A stretch of DNA of 64,000 nt from Azospirillum brasilense (GTDB lineage Bacteria; Pseudomonadota; Alphaproteobacteria; Azospirillales; Azospirillaceae), in assembly GCF_007827815.1 (NCBI RefSeq), contig NZ_VITH01000008.1, forward strand, positions 124,001 through 188,000, written 5' to 3'. The notes under the pieces were generated by a model. The model did not search any database. It saw only the letters and a list, made by a program, of their open reading frames with translations, and was not told the DNA's origin. Both the position numbers and the translations under genes were made by a program. This document shows positions 28,511-36,819 of this stretch, one piece after another (positions within the stretch are counted from its first letter, which is position 1; every line of letters begins with the position of its first letter).

Positions 28511-29929
28511 TCAGGCGACCCGGAAGTTCTTGAACTGCCAGGGATCGTCGTGATCGATGTCCTCGGGGAACAGCCGCTCGCGGTCCTGCAGCGGAGTCCA
28601 GTCGCCGTAGGCGCCGACCAGCTCGCCGAGATAGGGCTTGGCGATTTCCAGGATGCGCTGGAAGTCGATCTCGTCCGGCTCGACGATGCCGCGGTTGGGG
28701 TTCTCCAGCGCCCAGACGATGCCGGCGAGGACCGCCACCGTGACCTGGAGCGAGGTCGCGTTGTTGTAGGGCACCAGGGCGCGCGCCTCGTCGATGCCCA
28801 GGCGGGAACCGAACCAGTAGATGCCCTTCTTGTGGCCCATCAGCAGCACACCCAACTCGTCGGTGCCGCTGACGATCTCGTGCATCATCAGGCGCTGGCT
28901 CGGCTGCATGTACCAGTTCTTGCCGGCCAGTTCGTGCACCGACTTCACCGCGTCGTCGCACGGGTGATAGGCGTAATGCACGGTTGGGCGGTAGGTGACG
29001 TGGTTGCCATCGCGCTGGGTGTAGTAGTCGGCGATGGAGATCGCCTCGCTGTGGGTGATGAGGAAGCCGTGGAACGGCCCCTCCAGCGGGGTCCAGGTGC
29101 GCACGCGCGTCGAAGCGCCCGGACGCATCAGGTAGATGGCGGCGTCGCAGCCGAACTCGTGGCGGCGGCCGTCGGCCGGGAAATGCTTCTCGTGGCTGCC
29201 CCAGCCGAGTTCGGTGGGCTGGCAACCCTCGCCGACGAAGCCGTCGATCGACCAGGTGTTGACGAACTCGCCCACCTTCTTCGGCTCGTTGGACACCTGG
29301 GTGTCGCGCTCGGCGATGTGGATCACCTTGACGCCCAGCTTGGCGGCCAGGGCCCCCCAGCCGGCGCGGTCCTTCGGGACCTCCGTCGATTCGCCTGTGT
29401 CGGCGGCGACGTTGAGCAGCGCCTGCTTCACGAAATGCGAGACGAGGCCGGGGTTGGCGCCGTGGGTCAGGACGGCGGTCGGTCCGCCCTCATAGGTGGC
29501 GCGGTGCGACAGCGCAGTCTCGCGCAGGGCGTAGTTGGAGCGCAGCGACGGCGACAGGGACGGATCGGTGTAACCGCCGGCCCACGGCTCGACGCAGGTG
29601 TCGATGTAGAGCGCGCCGACCTTGTGGCAGAACTCGAACAGGGCGACGGACGACACGTCCACCGACAGGTTGACCAGGAAATCGCCCTTGCCCAGCATGG
29701 GCTCCAGCACCTGGGCGTAGTTCTCCCTCGTCAGCGGCAGGTTGATGAATTTGACGCCAAGCTCATCCGCCTCGGCATGACCGCGCTCCTCGGCGGTGAC
29801 GATGGTGATCTGGTCCTTCGTGATTCCGATGTGGCGCAAAATCAGGGGCAACACTCCCTGGCCAATCGATCCGAAGCCGACAATGACCATGCGGCCGGTG
29901 AAGGTGATGTGCTTGGTGTCCAGGGTCAT
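28511..29929 (-). CDS. hss: homospermidine synthase
   Basis: NAD-dependent synthesis of homospermidine, the main polyamine of many alphaproteobacteria, from putrescine. 472 residues in the saccharopine dehydrogenase-like family: Rossmann motif VIVGFGSIGQGVLPLI near the start, then FLVNLSVDVSSVALFEFC, DTCVEPWAGGY and LTHGANPGLVSHFVKQAL, and a C-terminal LMMHEIVSGTDELGVLLMGH. It is downstream of the ornithine decarboxylase gene on the same strand, with a 140-bp gap holding a hairpin. Together they convert ornithine to putrescine to homospermidine. Confidence 0.95.
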   Translation of the reverse strand: MTLDTKHITFTGRMVIVGFGSIGQGVLPLILRHIGITKDQITIVTAEERGHAEADELGVKFINLPLTRENYAQVLEPMLGKGDFLVNLSVDVSSVALFEFCHKVGALYIDTCVEPWAGGYTDPSLSPSLRSNYALRETALSHRATYEGGPTAVLTHGANPGLVSHFVKQALLNVAADTGESTEVPKDRAGWGALAAKLGVKVIHIAERDTQVSNEPKKVGEFVNTWSIDGFVGEGCQPTELGWGSHEKHFPADGRRHEFGCDAAIYLMRPGASTRVRTWTPLEGPFHGFLITHSEAISIADYYTQRDGNHVTYRPTVHYAYHPCDDAVKSVHELAGKNWYMQPSQRLMMHEIVSGTDELGVLLMGHKKGIYWFGSRLGIDEARALVPYNNATSLQVTVAVLAGIVWALENPNRGIVEPDEIDFQRILEIAKPYLGELVGAYGDWTPLQDRERLFPEDIDHDDPWQFKNFRVA

Positions 29930-29969
29930 CTAAGACGGTCCCCCGTGGTTGGCGTGACAGAAATACAGC

Positions 29970-30009
29970 CCGACACCCCCGCGCCTCTTGCAAAGGCGGA
30001 GGGTGTCGG
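29970..30009 (-). terminator. long hairpin between ornithine decarboxylase and hss
   Basis: CCGACACCC-CCGC pairs with GCGGAGGGTGTCGG (one bulge), extended by GCCT/AGGC inside. It is 60 bp after the decarboxylase stop and 40 bp before hss. Poor T run, so it may be a partial terminator or an mRNA stability hairpin. Confidence 0.5.
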
Positions 30010-30069
30010 ACCAACGATGGTTTACGGTGATTTTTTAGGGATATCCACAGCTTTCCCGCGATGCGGGAC

Positions 30070-31344
30070 TTATGCCACGCAGCTCTTCAGGACGTAGCCG
30101 GGCGTTTCCAGCAGCGGCGCGTCCGAAACATCGACCACGCGGGCCTGGTCGAACCCGTTGAAGGCGGTGCGCAGGCAGGAGCCGTAGGCCCCCAGCTGGC
30201 CCAGCTCGATCCAGTCGCCGGCGCGGATGTCCGCCGGCAGGTGGAACGGGCCGTTCATGCGGTCCGCGCTGTCGCAGGTCGGGCCGTAGAAGGCAAAGGC
30301 CTCCACCGGCTCGTCGCCCATCGGCGCGAACGGACGGATCATGCGGGCCGGGAAGCGGAAGCCGGGAACGCCGGCGTCCGACAGGGCGCCGTAGACGCCG
30401 TCGTTGATGAACAGCTCGTTGCCGCGGCGCTTCACCACCTGCACGACCAGCGACACGCCCGGCGCGACCAGCGCGCGGCCCGGCTCGCACCAGACGCGGC
30501 AGTGGGCCGGCAGGTCGAGCTTCGCCACGCCGCGGGCGATGGCCTCCATGAAGTCGCCGAGCGGCGGCGGGGTGACGCCCGGGTAGGAGACGGGGAAGCC
30601 GCCGCCGACATCCAGAACGTCGATCACCACGCCCGACTCCGCGATGATGCGGCCGGCCAGCTCCAGCGCCCGCTCGTAAGCGGACGGGTCGAGCATCTGC
30701 GAGCCGACATGGAAGGACACGCCGACCTTCGGGGCGACCATGCGCACGGCCTGGAGCAGCTCGACCGCCTCCGTCGCCGGGGCGCCGAACTTGCCGGACA
30801 GGTCGTAGACCGCGTTCCCCTTCGGCAGGGCCAGCCGCACGACGAGGCCGAGGTCCTGGGCGTCGCCCGTCTCCTCCAGAATCTTCTGAAGCTCCTCCAT
30901 GCTGTCGAGCACGAAGTCGCGCACGCCGTACTGCTGGTAGGCGGTGCGGATCGCCTCGCGCCCCTTCACCGGGTGCATGTAGTGCAGCACCGCGTCCGGG
31001 AACATCTGGCGGATCAGGCGGATTTCGCCGGGCGAAGCCACGTCGAAGTGGCGCACGCCGCCGGCCCACAGGGCGCGCAGCACCGCCGGCTCCGGGTTGC
31101 ACTTCACGGCGTACAGCACGTCGCCCGACACCGCGGCGTCGAAGGCGGCCACGAAGCTGGACGCGGTGTCGGCCAGGACGCCCGGACGGATGCAGTGCAT
31201 CGGCTCCTCGGGCCGGGCCAGCGCCACCGCCTGATGGACGGAGGTGCGGCGGTCCGACACCGGCGAAGCGCCGAAGGACGGGGCGGAAACGGAAACGCCG
31301 CGGCGCAGCGGGGCGACGGCGGAACGGGAACGGATGAAGCCCAT
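30070..31344 (-). CDS. ornithine decarboxylase (fold III PLP)
   Basis: Converts ornithine to putrescine. 424 residues in the alanine-racemase-fold decarboxylase family: PLP Lys in VLYAVKCNPEPAVLRAL, HVGSQM, VLDVGGGFPVSYPG, CEPGRALVAPG and the catalytic Cys region FYGPTCDSADRM. GPTCDSAD favours ornithine over diaminopimelate. The ATG at 31344 has AAGGAG 6 bases upstream; a longer frame from 31368 is less likely. The 5' region carries a leader ORF and potential RNA structures. The downstream neighbour is homospermidine synthase. Confidence 0.93.
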   Translation of the reverse strand: MGFIRSRSAVAPLRRGVSVSAPSFGASPVSDRRTSVHQAVALARPEEPMHCIRPGVLADTASSFVAAFDAAVSGDVLYAVKCNPEPAVLRALWAGGVRHFDVASPGEIRLIRQMFPDAVLHYMHPVKGREAIRTAYQQYGVRDFVLDSMEELQKILEETGDAQDLGLVVRLALPKGNAVYDLSGKFGAPATEAVELLQAVRMVAPKVGVSFHVGSQMLDPSAYERALELAGRIIAESGVVIDVLDVGGGFPVSYPGVTPPPLGDFMEAIARGVAKLDLPAHCRVWCEPGRALVAPGVSLVVQVVKRRGNELFINDGVYGALSDAGVPGFRFPARMIRPFAPMGDEPVEAFAFYGPTCDSADRMNGPFHLPADIRAGDWIELGQLGAYGSCLRTAFNGFDQARVVDVSDAPLLETPGYVLKSCVA

Positions 31345-31683
31345 GGCGCACTCCTTACCCTGGGCCACCCGGCGCGGGGCGGTCCAGCGAACAGACGGGA
31401 ATCCATCACGGCCATCAAAGCCGCGGATCGGAATTCGGGTTGTGGTGAAAGGCGACGGGGAAAAGCCGGGTCAAACGCTCACGAGCGGGCTAACAGCTCC
31501 GCAGGTTCAAAGCGTCGATGTCCGGCTATGGGCTACCGTCTGAGAGCCCTGCCGTGGAGAGCCAACATGCCTACCTCCCTCTCGGGACCGGCCCACTGAT
31601 GACCGGTTCTGCCAAAAAGGACGCGGTACGTCGTTGCATAACCACAGAGGGCCATTGGCACGTGCGAGTGCGTCGTCCCCGAT
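31345..31683 (-). promoter_or_regulatory. structured 5' leader of the ornithine decarboxylase mRNA
   Basis: About 330 nt between a candidate promoter and the gene. It contains a leader ORF (31533-31568), a hairpin CGCT-CGTG-AGCG about 60 nt after it, and an ACCCGGC segment able to pair with GCCGGGT just before the gene's ribosome-binding site. An alphaproteobacterial RNA family named speF is known upstream of such genes; membership is inferred from position only. Confidence 0.45.
31533..31568 (-). CDS. leader peptide MLALHGRALRR upstream of ornithine decarboxylase
   Basis: Eleven-codon ORF with AGGGAGGT five bases before its ATG, a stronger site than that of most genes here. It has three Arg codons, two immediately before the stop. 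It ends 188 nt before the decarboxylase ATG. Short ORFs controlling ornithine decarboxylase are known elsewhere (SpeFL in enterobacteria), but no sequence similarity to that peptide is claimed. Confidence 0.5.
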   Translation of the reverse strand: MLALHGRALRR

Positions 31684-31711
31684 GAATTACGCTTTTTCCC
31701 CAGCGATTCAA
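31684..31711 (-). promoter_or_regulatory. weak candidate promoter for the ornithine decarboxylase transcript
   Basis: TTGAAT (31706-31711) and TAATTC (31684-31689) with 16-bp spacing on the reverse strand, in an AT-rich patch. The -10 match is poor. Confidence 0.25.
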
Positions 31712-31776
31712 GTGATTTTTTGATGACAGGTCGGGATTGGCCCGGGATCGGCCCGGGATCGCAACGATGGCGGCGG

Positions 31777-32601
31777 TCAGCGCGGCGCCGCGTCCGCCGT
31801 CTCGGCGAAAGCCGGACGGTCGGAGCCGAGCACATGGTCCATCAGCCAGAAGCGCAGGAATCCCCGCACCGCGACGCCGGTGTCGAGCCGGCCGCTCTCC
31901 ACCTGCTGGCGGATGCGGGCGAACTGACCCTCCAGCAGCCGGTGATGGTTGCGGTGGGCCACGAAGCGGCCGGGCGCCACCCGGCGCAGCACACCCTCCT
32001 CCATGGCGAAATGGGCGTGCACATGGTCGTGCAGCAGCCCCAGGAGGTCCAGCGATTCGGCGGTCGGAGCGCCGTGGCGGCTCATCGCGTCCAGCTCGTT
32101 CATGAGGTCGGCGAGCTGGCGGTGCTGCGCGTCGAGCGGCCCCACCCCGACCTCGAAGGCGCTGCTCCAGGCGATCAGGGTCCGTCCCTCCGGGGCCAAG
32201 GACGCGTTGCGCACCAGCGCGGTGTAATCGCCATCGTGCCGGATCTCATGCCCGCACAGCGCGGCGTCCAGCGTGCCCGCCACCGTGCACAGGAAATCGG
32301 TGGTGACGTCGCAGTCGCGCACATAGTCGATGAGGCGGCCGAACTGCTGGTCCAGCATCGCGTGATGGCCGGCGTGCTCCTCCCACGCGGCGAATCCGGC
32401 GGCGCGGATGATGACCTCCTCATGGTCGAAATGCATGCGCATCTCGTCCGCGAAGCGGTTGAAGCGGGGAACCATGGAGTCGCGGGTGGCGCCGGCCGCG
32501 CAGGCGCTGCGGATGGTCACGACATGCTCCATCAGCGACCTGTGGGCCGCGTCGATGAAGCCGTTGCCCGTGCACGGGACGGAGTGGCCATCCGTGGTCA
32601 T
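31777..32601 (-). CDS. tandem hemerythrin-domain protein
   Basis: 274 residues with two hemerythrin units. Unit 1: HFDHEE, HAGHHAMLDQ and HEIRHDGDY. Unit 2: DAQHRQLADLMNEL, HFAMEE, HRNHHRLLEGQF and HVLGSD, which gives the full H...HxxxE...HxxxH...HxxxxD ligand set of bacteriohemerythrin. Both units should bind a di-iron centre and O2. No TM or signalling domain is attached, so it is a cytosolic O2/iron-binding protein of unknown role. The ATG at 32601 follows GGAGG. Confidence 0.88.
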   Translation of the reverse strand: MTTDGHSVPCTGNGFIDAAHRSLMEHVVTIRSACAAGATRDSMVPRFNRFADEMRMHFDHEEVIIRAAGFAAWEEHAGHHAMLDQQFGRLIDYVRDCDVTTDFLCTVAGTLDAALCGHEIRHDGDYTALVRNASLAPEGRTLIAWSSAFEVGVGPLDAQHRQLADLMNELDAMSRHGAPTAESLDLLGLLHDHVHAHFAMEEGVLRRVAPGRFVAHRNHHRLLEGQFARIRQQVESGRLDTGVAVRGFLRFWLMDHVLGSDRPAFAETADAAPR

Positions 32602-32730
32602 GGAGCCTCCGAAGCGGGGGACGAGCGGCCAACGACTGGGCGCCGATACCGAAGGCCTTGTAACAGCGTCGCTTTTCGCCCGCAACCGGCTGCGGCGAAA
32701 GGTAACGGCGGCCGGGTCATCGGGGGCGCG

Positions 32731-33294
32731 TCATGGAACGGCACCGGTTTCCGGCTCGTACTTCGGGAAACGGTCGGCGATCACGTCACCGGTGAAGGAG
32801 GCCACCCAGCCGTCCGGGCGCGTGAAGAAGCGGATGGCGGTGAATTCCGGGTCCGGCCCCATGTCGAACCAGTGCTTCGTCCGCGCCGGGATGCTCAGCA
32901 GGTCGCCGGCCCCGCACACGATGCGGAACACCTTCTCGTCCATGTGCAGGTAGAAGGCGCCGCCACCCCGCACGAAGAAACGGGCCTCGTCCTCGTCATG
33001 GGTGTGTTCGGCGAGGAAGGCGGCACGGCGGTCCGCCGCGTCCGGAAGTCCGCGCGGCATCCGAACCACGTCGGCGGACTGAAAGCCGCGCGCCTCCTTC
33101 AGGGCCGCCACCGGTGCGGCGTAGACCTCCAGAACCGTCCGGGTGTCGGCGGCGTCGGGAATGGGTTGGGGCGCCGGCCAGCGCTCGAACAGCACCCCGG
33201 CCAGCGCCAGATGCGCGGTGACCAGCGCCGGGTCAGCGGAGGAGAGTTCGGTAACGGTGGGATCGGTGTCGCTGTAGACGGACAAACGGGCCAT
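32731..33294 (-). CDS. mtnD: acireductone dioxygenase
   Basis: Methionine salvage enzyme that cleaves acireductone with Fe2+ or Ni2+. 187-residue cupin: metal ligands in EHTHDEDEARFFVRGGGAFY (two His and Glu) and a third His in SIPARTKHWFDMG. FTAIRFFTRPDGWV is the family C-terminal pattern. The ATG at 33294 has GCGAGG upstream; a long N-terminal frame from 33486 overlaps the next gap and is unlikely. No other salvage gene is nearby. Confidence 0.93.
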   Translation of the reverse strand: MARLSVYSDTDPTVTELSSADPALVTAHLALAGVLFERWPAPQPIPDAADTRTVLEVYAAPVAALKEARGFQSADVVRMPRGLPDAADRRAAFLAEHTHDEDEARFFVRGGGAFYLHMDEKVFRIVCGAGDLLSIPARTKHWFDMGPDPEFTAIRFFTRPDGWVASFTGDVIADRFPKYEPETGAVP

Positions 33295-33394
33295 GGCCGC
33301 CTCGCTGTGCAGATGCACCCAGCATGGGACGAAGCGGCGCGCGGCGCAACCGAAACGGTTGAAACCATACCTCGGTATGCGCGCATTGAATGAA

Positions 33395-34645
33395 TCAGCG
33401 GCGGACCGCCAAGCCCAGCGAAACAACCAGTCCGACCACCAGCAGGAGCCCGACGAATCCGCCGACTCCGGCCCAGCCGAAGGCATACCAAAACACGCCG
33501 CCCAGCGTCCCGGCGATGGTCGAACCCATGTAGTAGCAGAACAGGTAGATCGCCGAGGCCTGTCCGCGGTTGACCGGCGCCCGCTGCCCGATCCAGCCGG
33601 AGGCGATGGTGTGGACCCCGAAGAAGGCGAAGGTGAACAGGGCGATTCCCGGCGTCATGGTCCACAGGCTGTCCGGAGTCATCAACGCCAGACCGGCCGC
33701 CATCATCATCGCCGCCGCCGCCAGCACCCTGCTCCGCCCCAGCCGCACCGCCAGCCCGCCGAACAGCGGCGAACTGACGACTCCGCAGAGGTAGACCGTG
33801 AAAACGGCACCGACCGCCGCCGGGCGCAGGTCGAAGGGCGGCGCCAGCAGGCGGAAGCCGATGTAGTTGAAGACGGTGACGAAGGCCCCCATGGACAGGA
33901 ACCCCATGGCGAACAGGGCGAGCAGCCCGCGGTCCATCAAATGTCCACGCCACGCCTCCGCCAATTCCCGCATGCCCGCCGGCCGGCGCTGGAAATGGCG
34001 CGAGGCGGGAAGCGCGAACCACACCGCCAGTGCGGCGGCGATTCCCAGCGTGCCGATCACCCCCATCGCCATGCGCCAGGACGCGACGTCGGCGACCAGC
34101 GCCGTCAGCGCCCGCCCCGACATGCCGCCGAGCGCCGTCCCGCCGATGTACAGACCCATGGTGACCCCGGCGGAGCGCGGGTCCACCTCCTCCGACACAT
34201 AGGCCATGGCGACGGCGGGAAGACCGCTGAGCGCCATCCCTTCCAGCGCCCTCACCAGCAGCAGCGAGGCCCAGTCCGGCGCCATCGCGCCGCTGATGCC
34301 CAGCGTGCCGGAGGCGAGAAGCGAGAGCGCCATGATCGCCTTGCGCCCGAAGCGGTCGGACACCGCCCCGGCGATCAGAAGCGCGAAGGCGAGGACGCCG
34401 GTGGACACCGACAAAGCGAGGCTGGACTGCGCCGGCGTGACGCCGAAGTCCCGCGTGAACTCAGGCATCAGCGGCTGCACGCAGTAGAGCGCGGCGAAGG
34501 TGGAAAAGCCGGCAACGAAGAGGATGCGGCTCGCCCGTTTGTAGGCGGGCGTCCCGGCGACGAGATAGCCCGCCGCCATTCCCGGTTCAGCCGCACCCTG
34601 CCCCGCCGGCTCGATCTGAACCCTGCCGAAATCGCCGTCCGCCAC
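33395..34645 (-). CDS. MFS transporter, YnfM/arabinose-efflux-like
   Basis: Twelve-helix major facilitator of about 416 residues. The family loop SDRFGRKAIMALSLLA follows helix 2, and RALEGMALSGLPAVAMAYVSEEV lies near helix 4-5. The N-terminus GTPAYKRASRILFVAGFSTFAALYCVQPLMPEF matches the YnfM subgroup of putative drug or metabolite exporters. The substrate is unknown. The start is probably GTG 34645 (GGGGACGG upstream); TTG 34720 and ATG 34579 are alternatives. Confidence 0.85.
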   Translation of the reverse strand: MADGDFGRVQIEPAGQGAAEPGMAAGYLVAGTPAYKRASRILFVAGFSTFAALYCVQPLMPEFTRDFGVTPAQSSLALSVSTGVLAFALLIAGAVSDRFGRKAIMALSLLASGTLGISGAMAPDWASLLLVRALEGMALSGLPAVAMAYVSEEVDPRSAGVTMGLYIGGTALGGMSGRALTALVADVASWRMAMGVIGTLGIAAALAVWFALPASRHFQRRPAGMRELAEAWRGHLMDRGLLALFAMGFLSMGAFVTVFNYIGFRLLAPPFDLRPAAVGAVFTVYLCGVVSSPLFGGLAVRLGRSRVLAAAAMMMAAGLALMTPDSLWTMTPGIALFTFAFFGVHTIASGWIGQRAPVNRGQASAIYLFCYYMGSTIAGTLGGVFWYAFGWAGVGGFVGLLLVVGLVVSLGLAVRR

Positions 34646-34774
34646 GTCGGTCCGTCCCCATGATGCGCCGCAACATGCACGCAAGAAGGGAATGTGCGCC
34701 CGCGACGGCGTCCTGTCCAACGGAGCGGACGCAGTGCAGCAATATGATTCCGTTATGACAACCGGACGGCGGGT

Positions 34775-35647
34775 TTACGGGATCAGCGCGCCGAGGTCGA
34801 ACTCCTTGGCGAAGGCCAGCATGGCGCCGCAGGCGCTGGCGGACGAGACGCGCAGCACGCCGTTGCCGACGACGGTCGGAAACTTGCTCTTTTGCAGCGC
34901 CTGCTGGGCGCGCTCCAGATCGGCCACCGTCAGCACCATCCCGGCCAGGAAGGGGCGCTTGACCGTCAGCGCCGGGTCGCCGGTCCAGCCCCAATGCAGC
35001 GCGGCGGGATCGGCCACCACGATGGGGGCGCTGCCGGTCGGCACGACGCGCGCCGGCCCCCGCGTCTCCACCGCTGTGCCGAACAGTCGGGCGTAGGAGG
35101 CGGCGGTGGTGTCGGGATCGTCGGCGGCGACGACCAGGGCGGCGAGGCCGGTCACCGAATTGTCGTGCTGGATCAGCTCCGGCCGCCAGACCACGTCGGG
35201 GGTGTGGTGTTGGCACAGGAAGACCCGCCCGCCCCAGTCCGGCACACCGTCGATCGCGGTCGTGGTGAAGCGCGCCGGTTGCGCACCGCCCGGAAGCTCG
35301 ACAGGACGGCCGAACTCCACAGGCTCGCCCGCCGGATAGCCGGCCTCGACCAGGAGGCGCTGCGCCGCCCGCGCGTCGTCGGTTTTCAGCGCCACCGCGG
35401 CGATGCCCTCGCGGGTCTTCAGCACGTCGCTGTAAAAGGCCGTGAAGGGGTGCGGCTGTTCGATGGCGAGCAGTTCCAGATAGTCGCCCGCCCCGAACAT
35501 CAGGGTGTGGTTGGCCGACTTCAGTTCGCCATGCCGGCCCTTCGGCGCGATGGTGAAGCCCATGCGGCGGTAGGCGTCCTGCGCCTTCTCCAGATCGCGG
35601 ACGACGATGACGAGATGGTCGATGCCGTTGATTCCGTGTGCGCCCAT
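34775..35647 (-). CDS. VOC family protein (glyoxalase-like 3)
   Basis: 290-residue protein of the vicinal oxygen chelate superfamily. The N-terminal half begins INGIDHLVIVVRDLEKAQDAYRRMGF, with NHTLMFGAGDYLELLAIEQPHP. A second VOC-like half follows (TGLAALVVAADDPDTTAASYARLFG). The metal His and Glu positions are visible, but the reaction cannot be assigned. It resembles the DUF/Glyoxalase_3 proteins. The start at ATG 35647 fits the domain edge. Confidence 0.85.
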   Translation of the reverse strand: MGAHGINGIDHLVIVVRDLEKAQDAYRRMGFTIAPKGRHGELKSANHTLMFGAGDYLELLAIEQPHPFTAFYSDVLKTREGIAAVALKTDDARAAQRLLVEAGYPAGEPVEFGRPVELPGGAQPARFTTTAIDGVPDWGGRVFLCQHHTPDVVWRPELIQHDNSVTGLAALVVAADDPDTTAASYARLFGTAVETRGPARVVPTGSAPIVVADPAALHWGWTGDPALTVKRPFLAGMVLTVADLERAQQALQKSKFPTVVGNGVLRVSSASACGAMLAFAKEFDLGALIP

Positions 35648-35729
35648 GCCCCTTGCCCTTCCGCTTTGCCGGCTTTTCGCTTTCCGCGTCCGGCCAGCCA
35701 TAGTGCAACGGGATGGCGGGATGCAAGGG

Positions 35730-36242
35730 TCAGGGCGCCAGCGGCCGCTCGCGCCACGCCGCCACGGCATCCGGCATGGGCGGCGAGTCCCGGTGCTCGC
35801 CGTGGATCGCCAGGATGTCCGCCGGGGGAACCACGGCGCCGCGCGCCACGAAGGCGCCCTGCACCACGGCCAGCGCCGCCGTGCCCGTGGCGGTCTCCAC
35901 CCGGTGCTCGATGAAGAAATACTTATCGTCCCAGCACAGCACGCGGGTCGCCAGCTCGAAGCGCTGGAAGGGCGCCAGCGGGCGACGGAAGCGCACGTTG
36001 GCGGCACCGATCACCGGTTGCCAGCGGTGGCGCAGGATCGACCGCCCCATGCCGGAGCGCAGCATCAGATCGACGCGCCCCAGGTCCATGACGCTGAAAT
36101 AGCGGGCGTTGGTCATGTGCAGGTTGAGGTCGAGATCGGTCGGCCAGACCCGGAAGCGCAGCCGCGCCGGTTCCAGGAACCCCACCGCCCGCCTCGCAAG
36201 GGCGGCCAGGATGACGGCGATCAGGCGGAACAGCAGATTCAT
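35730..36242 (-). CDS. thioesterase family protein (4HBT-like hot dog)
   Basis: 170 residues beginning with a hydrophobic segment (MNLLFRLIAVILAALARR), then a hot-dog domain: VWPTDLDLNLHMTNARYFSVMDLGR, FRRPLAPFQRFELATRVL, FIEHRVET. The DxDxNxHxxNxxY pattern places it with THEM6/YbgC-like acyl-CoA thioesterases. GGAGGGGG precedes the ATG at 36242. It is adjacent to a MerR regulator and FadD, which suggests an acyl-CoA role. Confidence 0.82.
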   Translation of the reverse strand: MNLLFRLIAVILAALARRAVGFLEPARLRFRVWPTDLDLNLHMTNARYFSVMDLGRVDLMLRSGMGRSILRHRWQPVIGAANVRFRRPLAPFQRFELATRVLCWDDKYFFIEHRVETATGTAALAVVQGAFVARGAVVPPADILAIHGEHRDSPPMPDAVAAWRERPLAP

Positions 36243-36288
36243 AACCCCACCCCCTCCGGCTTGGCCGGGCGGATGGGACCGCACCGGC

Positions 36289-36681
36289 TCAGGCGCTCTT
36301 GGACGCCAATCCGCGCTCGTCCAGCGCGGCCTGCACCTGGGCCTCGATCTCCCGCAGTTCGCCCACGGTCGCTTCGAGGTCCTGGCGCTGCTGCTCCAGA
36401 TCCTTCAGCCGCGCGTCGATGCGCTTCTGCAGGACCTTCAGCTGCTCCACCCCGCCGTCGACGGTGTAGAGGTCCAGATACTCGCGGATCTCCGCCAGCG
36501 AGAAGCCCAGCCGCTTGCCGCGCAGGATCAGCTTCAGCCGGGCGCGGTCGCGCTTGGTGTAGACCCGGTTGTTGCCCAGGCGGTTGGGCGACAGCAGCCC
36601 CTTCACTTCGTAGAAGCGCAGGGCGCGCGGCGTGATGCCCAGTTCCTCCGCCAACTGATTGACCGTGTAGAGCTGTTCCAT
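36289..36681 (-). CDS. MerR family regulator near fatty-acid genes
   Basis: 130 residues. The winged HTH reads YTVNQLAEELGITPRALRFYEVKGLLSPNR, followed by RARLKLILRGKRLGFSLAEIREYLDLY and a long coiled coil. There are no metal-binding cysteines. This layout matches MerR regulators of branched-chain and fatty-acid catabolism (LiuR-like). A matching palindrome lies in the divergent fadD/SCP2 promoter about 2 kb away. It sits between fadD and the thioesterase, same strand. Start ATG 36681; the ribosome-binding site is weak. Confidence 0.85.
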   Translation of the reverse strand: MEQLYTVNQLAEELGITPRALRFYEVKGLLSPNRLGNNRVYTKRDRARLKLILRGKRLGFSLAEIREYLDLYTVDGGVEQLKVLQKRIDARLKDLEQQRQDLEATVGELREIEAQVQAALDERGLASKSA

Positions 36682-36819
36682 GGTGGGGGGCACGCCTTCC
36701 GTCACGTCGCGCCGCGGCGGCGTGTGGGAAGCGAAGGCCGCTCGCTCCACGCCGCCGGACGGCGTCTCCGTTCCTACCACACACGCCGCGATGTGACAAA
36801 GCCGCGCGCCTTTCCTCCG

